From a virus: a stretch of 43,341 nt of DNA. The notes beneath the pieces are model-generated. The model had not been told where the DNA came from, did not search any database, and saw nothing but the letters and a program-made list of their open reading frames with translations. Below, in pieces: positions 39,464 to 43,341 of this stretch. The stretch's first letter is position 1. Each line of letters starts with the position of its first letter. The stretch covers positions 1-43,341 of the IMG/VR virus record IMGVR_UViG_3300031231_000005. The stretch is one strand, 5' to 3'. A program made the position numbers and the translations under genes.

Positions 39464-40044
39464 TGCAGCAACTGGGTCCGTTCTTAGGGATAGACCCAGC
39501 CATGCGCCACACCGGGCTCTGTCTCTACCAAGAGACAGGGCCCAAATTCTCTCAGATTGACACAGAAACCAGTCGAGACTTTCTTTCTTCTGCTCGCCAC
39601 CTCAAGGCTGAATTCAGGAAGAAACTCACACCCCTCGCAGGCAAGGTCCATGACGTGGTCATGGAAAGACAGCTCTCCGTAGGAGGTTCAAGTTCCTCGC
39701 TTCAATTCCACACACAGATGATACTGCTCGACTTGATCGATGAGATCCTCAAGCCAGAGCGCATCTACCTCCCGCTACCTACCCAGCTGATCTCTTACAT
39801 GAGAAAGCGACACAAGGTAGACACCTCGAACGCATCCAGCATAGTAAGGTGCTTCCGAGAACAGACGAACTGGCCAAAGAGGATCTCGCAACACTGCGTA
39901 GACGGGTATTACCTCACTAGATTGGGTAGGGACGTCGCAGCCGGCAACTGGCAATACGCTATGCCCTCCAAAGAGACAGACCTCATTCCCGGGAAGATTA
40001 GCAATGGCCAGACAGCCGGCACCAACAACTCCAGTACTAGTTAG
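39463..40044 (+). CDS. RuvC-like Holliday junction resolvase
   Basis: 193 residues from ATG 39463, which shares one base with the upstream TGA. RNase H-like active-site acids can be placed: D11 in FLGIDPAMRHTG, E68 in VVMERQ, and the C-terminal H144/D147 pair in SQHCVDGYY, matching the H-x-x-D of RuvC. It cuts four-way junctions formed during recombination or replication, clearing DNA for packaging. The Ser-rich GGSSSSLQF loop (about 74-82) lies where RuvC has GSA..l. It overlaps the RecA gene by 41 bases. Confidence 0.8.
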   Translation: MQQLGPFLGIDPAMRHTGLCLYQETGPKFSQIDTETSRDFLSSARHLKAEFRKKLTPLAGKVHDVVMERQLSVGGSSSSLQFHTQMILLDLIDEILKPERIYLPLPTQLISYMRKRHKVDTSNASSIVRCFREQTNWPKRISQHCVDGYYLTRLGRDVAAGNWQYAMPSKETDLIPGKISNGQTAGTNNSSTS

Positions 40045-41242
40045 CTCCCAAGACCAAGCCGGCATCATCCAGAGAGTGCGAGACGCCCTGGAGAAGAAAT
40101 ACAAGGCCAGCACCGAACTCTTTCCAGACTTCACCACGATCAAACAGATCGCGGTCATCCCCTCCCCAGCGGCAATCATCAACGCAGTTACCGGCATCGG
40201 TGGAATGCCACGGGGTAGAGTGCTAGAAATCCACGGACCCTACTCCTCAGGCAAGACCACCATTGCGACGGAGATCTGCGCCAGCGCTCAACAAGCAGAC
40301 CCTCAGGCAGTGGCACTATACCTGGACTACGAGCATGCGTTCGACGCCACTTACGCACATAAACTGGGCGTAGACCTGAATCCGGGCCGTTTCATCTTCG
40401 CACAACCTGATTACTTTGAGCAAGGAGCGGAGATTATCGACGCTTACGTCACCGCAGGGGTGGTGGACGTCATCGTCATCGACTCAGCTGCGGCTATGAC
40501 ACCGAAGTCGATCCTTGACGGATCCTTCGACGAGGAAGGCGGCTCACAAAAGGGGACCCAGGCGGCTCTGATGAGCCAATTCCTGGAGAAGATCACCAAG
40601 AAGATCAACAAAGGCAAGAAGCCGGCGCTGATCCTCATCAACCAAACCCGAGCCGTGATCAACATCGGCGGGAGACCACAAAAGAACGCACCAAAGGAGC
40701 AAGCAGCCGGCGGTAACGGCATCAAATTCTACTCTAGCATACGTCTGGGCCTCGAAATCGTCCACAACGAAGGAGATGAACTGCGAGGCACAAAGGGGAC
40801 AGACCAAGTCTACACGCAGAACCGCGTGAGGGTGACTTGCACTAAGAACAAACTCGCACCCCCGTTCATGCGAGGTACCCTTGTTATCGAGTACGGCAAG
40901 GGCATCAACAACATCGTGTCCATCGCCGAACTGGCGGAAGCACGCCTTGGGATTATGTCCGGCGCAGGCTTCTTCAAGTACGACGGGGACACCCCTGCAA
41001 CGACCTTCTCTTGTCGGGGTCGAGAGGCGTTTCAGGCGGAACTCATCAGCAACCCTGCACTGCAAAAAGAAATCGAACATAAGGTGCTTGAAAGCATCAA
41101 AGCGGAACACGCCGCTTCCCTGGGGATCGACTCCATCAAAGTATCAGGCTATGCCAAGGAAATAGACTCGGGATCAGGTACACTGGTGCTGACGGACGAC
41201 GACGAAACGGGTCCCGGACTTGAGTTCGAGGACGTAGACTAG
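40004..41242 (+). CDS. recA: RecA-like recombinase
   Basis: 412 residues, longer than E. coli RecA (about 350). Walker A is GPYSSGKT (78-85). The DYEHAFDATYAHKLGVD segment has the catalytic Glu, Walker B is VDVIVIDSAAAMTPK, and the L2 region holds NQTRAVINIGG with APKEQAAGGNGIKFYSS. Layout follows bacterial RecA closely. The first 50 residues are extended, and the C-terminal tail is acidic (DDDETGPGLEFEDVD), as in RecA. It forms filaments on ssDNA for strand exchange and repair. ATG 40004 lies 41 bases before the RuvC stop. Confidence 0.9.
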   Translation: MARQPAPTTPVLVSSQDQAGIIQRVRDALEKKYKASTELFPDFTTIKQIAVIPSPAAIINAVTGIGGMPRGRVLEIHGPYSSGKTTIATEICASAQQADPQAVALYLDYEHAFDATYAHKLGVDLNPGRFIFAQPDYFEQGAEIIDAYVTAGVVDVIVIDSAAAMTPKSILDGSFDEEGGSQKGTQAALMSQFLEKITKKINKGKKPALILINQTRAVINIGGRPQKNAPKEQAAGGNGIKFYSSIRLGLEIVHNEGDELRGTKGTDQVYTQNRVRVTCTKNKLAPPFMRGTLVIEYGKGINNIVSIAELAEARLGIMSGAGFFKYDGDTPATTFSCRGREAFQAELISNPALQKEIEHKVLESIKAEHAASLGIDSIKVSGYAKEIDSGSGTLVLTDDDETGPGLEFEDVD

Positions 41243-41251
41243 GAACCAGGA
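41241..41251 (+). repeat. Leader motif AGGAACCAGGA, second copy
   Basis: Eleven bases identical to 36046-36056 in the ligase leader. Related shorter forms lie at 35297-35303 (AGGAACC) and 38765-38771 (AGGAACC), all just before a gene start. It contains AGGA ribosome-like cores and may be a shared translation-initiation or processing element. Confidence 0.45.
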
Positions 41252-41262
41252 CACTAATAGCC

Positions 41263-41964
41263 ATGAACATCTTGTTGACCTCCGCCGAGGGCCCAGACTC
41301 CCAAGGCCTCGCCATCATGAAGGACTGCATCCAGCAGGTTATGAAGGGATGGCGAGCATTCACCCTGACCCCGTCCTTGTCCCAAACCCAATGGCAAGGG
41401 GCCGAGACCTCACAACACCTACTCACGAACGACCGACTGAGGAGCAGGGGCGGAGACGACTGGACCTACGACGGGACACTCACGGACTGCATCGACTTCG
41501 GCCACCTCCACCAGGACCAGCTCCTTCCACAAGAGCAGCCCTGGGACCTCGTCATGATCGGCGTGGAGCTGGGTCGAGTGTACGGAGCACCCGACGCCCT
41601 GAGGTCGACTGCAACCGCGGCTGCCCTGCTGGCGTCCGCAGCGTACGGGAGCCCGGCCCACGTCGTACTCCAAGCGAAGGCACCGGACGAGAAGGAGCAG
41701 TACACCCTCACGCACCAGATGCTGTTCGAGACCCTGCGGGCCATACGAGTGGCCCCCGCAGAGACCTTCATCACCAACCTCCCCTACGTGCGCCCAGCGG
41801 GCACCGCCCTCCTACCCCTAGCCCACTACTCCACCCTCCGCCTGCCACCGACCACGATCGTTCCCCGAGCCAACCTGGAGAACACCGCGGCCACAGCAGC
41901 GCAAAAGGGCTGGGTCACGCACTCCAGAGCGACCCTGCGCCTGAACCCCGAGCTGAGGTATTAA
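41263..41964 (+). CDS. SurE-like protein with altered active site
   Basis: 233 residues. It aligns with SurE nucleotidase: MNILLTSAEGPDSQG (1-15) against the family M-x-ILLxNDDGxxAPG, GTLTDCIDFGH against GTPTDC, WDLVMIGVELGRVYG against PD-VVSGIN-G-N-G, and FITNLPYVRP against NxNxP. The metal-binding Asp pair (positions 8 and 9) reads Ala-Glu, and the Asn of SGIN is replaced by Glu, so normal phosphatase activity is doubtful. GC content rises here compared with the tail genes. Product may be a nucleotide-binding or decoy protein. Preceded by the AGGAACCAGGA leader motif. Confidence 0.6.
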   Translation: MNILLTSAEGPDSQGLAIMKDCIQQVMKGWRAFTLTPSLSQTQWQGAETSQHLLTNDRLRSRGGDDWTYDGTLTDCIDFGHLHQDQLLPQEQPWDLVMIGVELGRVYGAPDALRSTATAAALLASAAYGSPAHVVLQAKAPDEKEQYTLTHQMLFETLRAIRVAPAETFITNLPYVRPAGTALLPLAHYSTLRLPPTTIVPRANLENTAATAAQKGWVTHSRATLRLNPELRY

Positions 41965-41972
41965 TCCACACC

Positions 41973-42209
41973 ATGAAGACACCCAAAGTCTCGTACGAGG
42001 ACCACGGCCGGGAACAGTCGATCATCATCGGCGCGTTCTCAGCCAAGGCCAAAGACAACGAGGACATCCACATATTCGGTCCACAAGGGGAGATAGTCCC
42101 ACCCTCCATCATGCCGATGCCCTCCAGCCTACTCGGTCTGACGGAGCTGCTGATCCTCCTGGACAACACCTACAAGTCGGGCTACACGCAGGCGATCGTC
42201 GACGGATGA
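41973..42209 (+). CDS. Small unrecognised protein
   Basis: 78 residues from ATG 41973. The frame is open far upstream but overlaps the SurE-like gene there, so this ATG is the sensible start. The sequence looks globular: a strand (REQSIIIGAFSAKAKD), then IHIFGPQGEIVPP, and a helix (SSLLGLTELLILLDNTYKSG). It overlaps the next gene by four bases (ATGA). Function unknown. Confidence 0.55.
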   Translation: MKTPKVSYEDHGREQSIIIGAFSAKAKDNEDIHIFGPQGEIVPPSIMPMPSSLLGLTELLILLDNTYKSGYTQAIVDG

Positions 42210-43105
42210 ACCACAAGGTCCGGCCACCCTCCAGGATAATGCAACAGCTGAGCGGGATGAGGCTGGAGGTTGGCTTAGAGGACCCAGTGGAGGGAACCCC
42301 TTACACAATCACCAGCGTCAAACCGACCCGGCGGGAACATGTGGAAGCCTTGAAGAGGGAGATCAAGCGGGGATACCCAACCACTCCACCGTACCCGCCG
42401 TTAAACCGAGAACTGGACCAGGCACTAGAAGCCTTGAGTGAGCTCATGAACCAAAACAACACCTCCAAGACAATCACAATCGAGCCACTCCTAGGAGGGA
42501 ACGAACCGCCGCTGGTAATCACCCTAGGCCTGTCACGTCCGCACCGAGTCTATGCGAAAGGCGCGCACACCGTCTGGGTGGCCTCACACCTGAAGGACTA
42601 CACCCCGCACGAGCTGAAGACCGCCACCTTCCTGTACGAGGACGCAACCCAAGCAAGGCCGGACCAAGCAAACCACCAAAGATCCCTGCTCTCGGCCCTG
42701 AACAGGGCCACCGGCCGAAAGCTGCCGCCAAACAGGACCATTCAAATCGCGGGCTTCCACCCGGAAGAGGACAACCTGAAGGTGCTCAGCGTCGAATATC
42801 GACACACCGAGGGCCTGCCAACCACCACAATCCCAGCCACAATGGTGGTGGACGCAACCCACCTCATGGACAACAGCCAGCTGATCCTGACGGCCAAACG
42901 GACCAAGATGGACCTGCCCCTGGGCGCGGTCCTCGAAGTCACGAGGGAGAACGCGGGCAAGAAGACTACAACCACCTACCGGGTGACAAAGCTGATCCTG
43001 TACCGGTGGACCCTCGACGCAGCGTGGTACGGCCTGCTCCCAGAAGAGGCGCTGGACGACGAGGAAGTGGACCTACTGCAGGACCTGAACACAGACCCTT
43101 ACTAA
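42206..43105 (+). CDS. Unrecognised protein of the late right-hand module
   Basis: 299 residues, not recognised. The front has a helical segment with ELDQALEALSELMNQ (about 69-83). The middle has beta strands and HELKTATFLYEDATQARP. The C-terminal part alternates strands (TIPATMVVDATHL, KTTTTYRVTKLILYRW) and ends acidic (LDDEEVDLLQDLN). High Thr and Pro content and high GC match the two genes before it, so 41263-43105 looks like one transcription unit of shared origin. No catalytic motif is seen. Confidence 0.6.
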   Translation: MNHKVRPPSRIMQQLSGMRLEVGLEDPVEGTPYTITSVKPTRREHVEALKREIKRGYPTTPPYPPLNRELDQALEALSELMNQNNTSKTITIEPLLGGNEPPLVITLGLSRPHRVYAKGAHTVWVASHLKDYTPHELKTATFLYEDATQARPDQANHQRSLLSALNRATGRKLPPNRTIQIAGFHPEEDNLKVLSVEYRHTEGLPTTTIPATMVVDATHLMDNSQLILTAKRTKMDLPLGAVLEVTRENAGKKTTTTYRVTKLILYRWTLDAAWYGLLPEEALDDEEVDLLQDLNTDPY

Positions 43106-43138
43106 GTGTCAATCTCGACTAAACTCCTTGGAACGAAG

Positions 43139-43341
43139 ATGAACTCGCCCAACGCCTTCAACGAGAAGTTCGGAGCTACCGGCAAGGAAGGTTGGACCCG
43201 TCGCAGAGCTTACCCGGACGCAGTCAACTGGGGAACAATGCAAATCGGAACCCCAATGAGCTTCTGCGAGACCAAGCTCACTTACGACCAATACGTAGGG
43301 ATTCACACCGGCGAGCGGGTGATCCAGACCAGAGCCTTCAC
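43139..43341 (+). CDS. Partial gene running off the window end, unrecognised
   Basis: The frame is open from ATG 43139 to the last base (67 codons) without a stop. A GTG at 43106, directly after the previous stop, is an alternative start. Neither has a strong ribosome site; GGAA at 43130-43133 is the best. The visible part includes KFGATGKEGWTRRRAYPDA and a TYDQYVGIHTGE segment. Too little is visible for a family call. Confidence 0.5.
   Translation, partial: MNSPNAFNEKFGATGKEGWTRRRAYPDAVNWGTMQIGTPMSFCETKLTYDQYVGIHTGERVIQTRAF

Noticed and set aside
41349-42209. Long + strand frame of 286 residues ending with the 78-residue protein
   Set aside because: Its front lies inside the SurE-like gene and is Pro/Arg-rich nonsense; only the part from ATG 41973 is outside that gene and protein-like.
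1-43341. tRNA genes, CRISPR arrays, insertion sequences, integrase or attachment sites
   Set aside because: None could be supported: no cloverleaf, regular repeat-spacer array, transposase motif or terminal inverted repeats were seen by eye.

Overview
This window is a contiguous piece of a tailed double-stranded DNA phage genome. Every gene I can support lies on the + strand, and the genes are tightly packed with many 1-4 base overlaps. One tape measure gene, one tail tube gene and a frameshifted tail chaperone gene, with no sheath or contractile baseplate genes, suggest a siphovirus-like (long, non-contractile tail) virion. No integrase, repressor or other lysogeny gene is visible. The host cannot be named. 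Consensus sigma70-type promoters, a Rz/Rz1 spanin pair (two-membrane envelope) and a Ros/MucR-type zinc finger point to a Gram-negative proteobacterium, possibly an alphaproteobacterium.

Layout: 1-3889 is the end of the probable portal gene, a Mu gpF-like minor head protein, a prohead protease, a scaffold-like protein and the major capsid protein with an Ig/FN3-like insert, closed by a terminator. 3959-7356 holds head completion and neck genes. 7369-14260 holds tail tube, tail chaperone pair and tape measure protein. 14257-20539 holds the distal tail: a hub gene split in two by a 1251-base in-frame insertion, a SPRY-like module, further tail proteins and a glycine-rich probable adhesin. 20549-22437 is a lysis and membrane cassette (holin-like protein, Rz/Rz1, small membrane proteins), but no endolysin is visible.

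22466-41242 is a replication, recombination and repair block: SNF2-like helicase, possible helicase loader, DnaB-like helicase, CHC2 primase-type zinc protein, an HTH plus nuclease-like protein, family A DNA polymerase, endonuclease IV, a CobS/CobT-like AAA+ and vWA pair, two clamp-loader-like subunits, a sigma-factor-like protein, DNA ligase, an HU-like protein, an ssDNA-binding-like protein, RuvC-like resolvase and RecA. 41263-43341 is a higher-GC tail of little-known genes led by a degenerate SurE-like protein.

Three near-perfect extended -10 promoters sit inside the replication block, before the HTH/nuclease, sigma-like and ligase genes, so these genes can be expressed apart from the long operon. 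The strongest candidates for something undescribed are the split hub with its in-frame SPRY cassette, the independently promoted HTH/nuclease gene nested in the primase-like gene, the MucR-finger CobS with an HExxH/vWA partner, the SurE-like pseudoenzyme and a cysteine cluster inside the DNA polymerase. All family assignments come from reading motifs by eye; no search was run.
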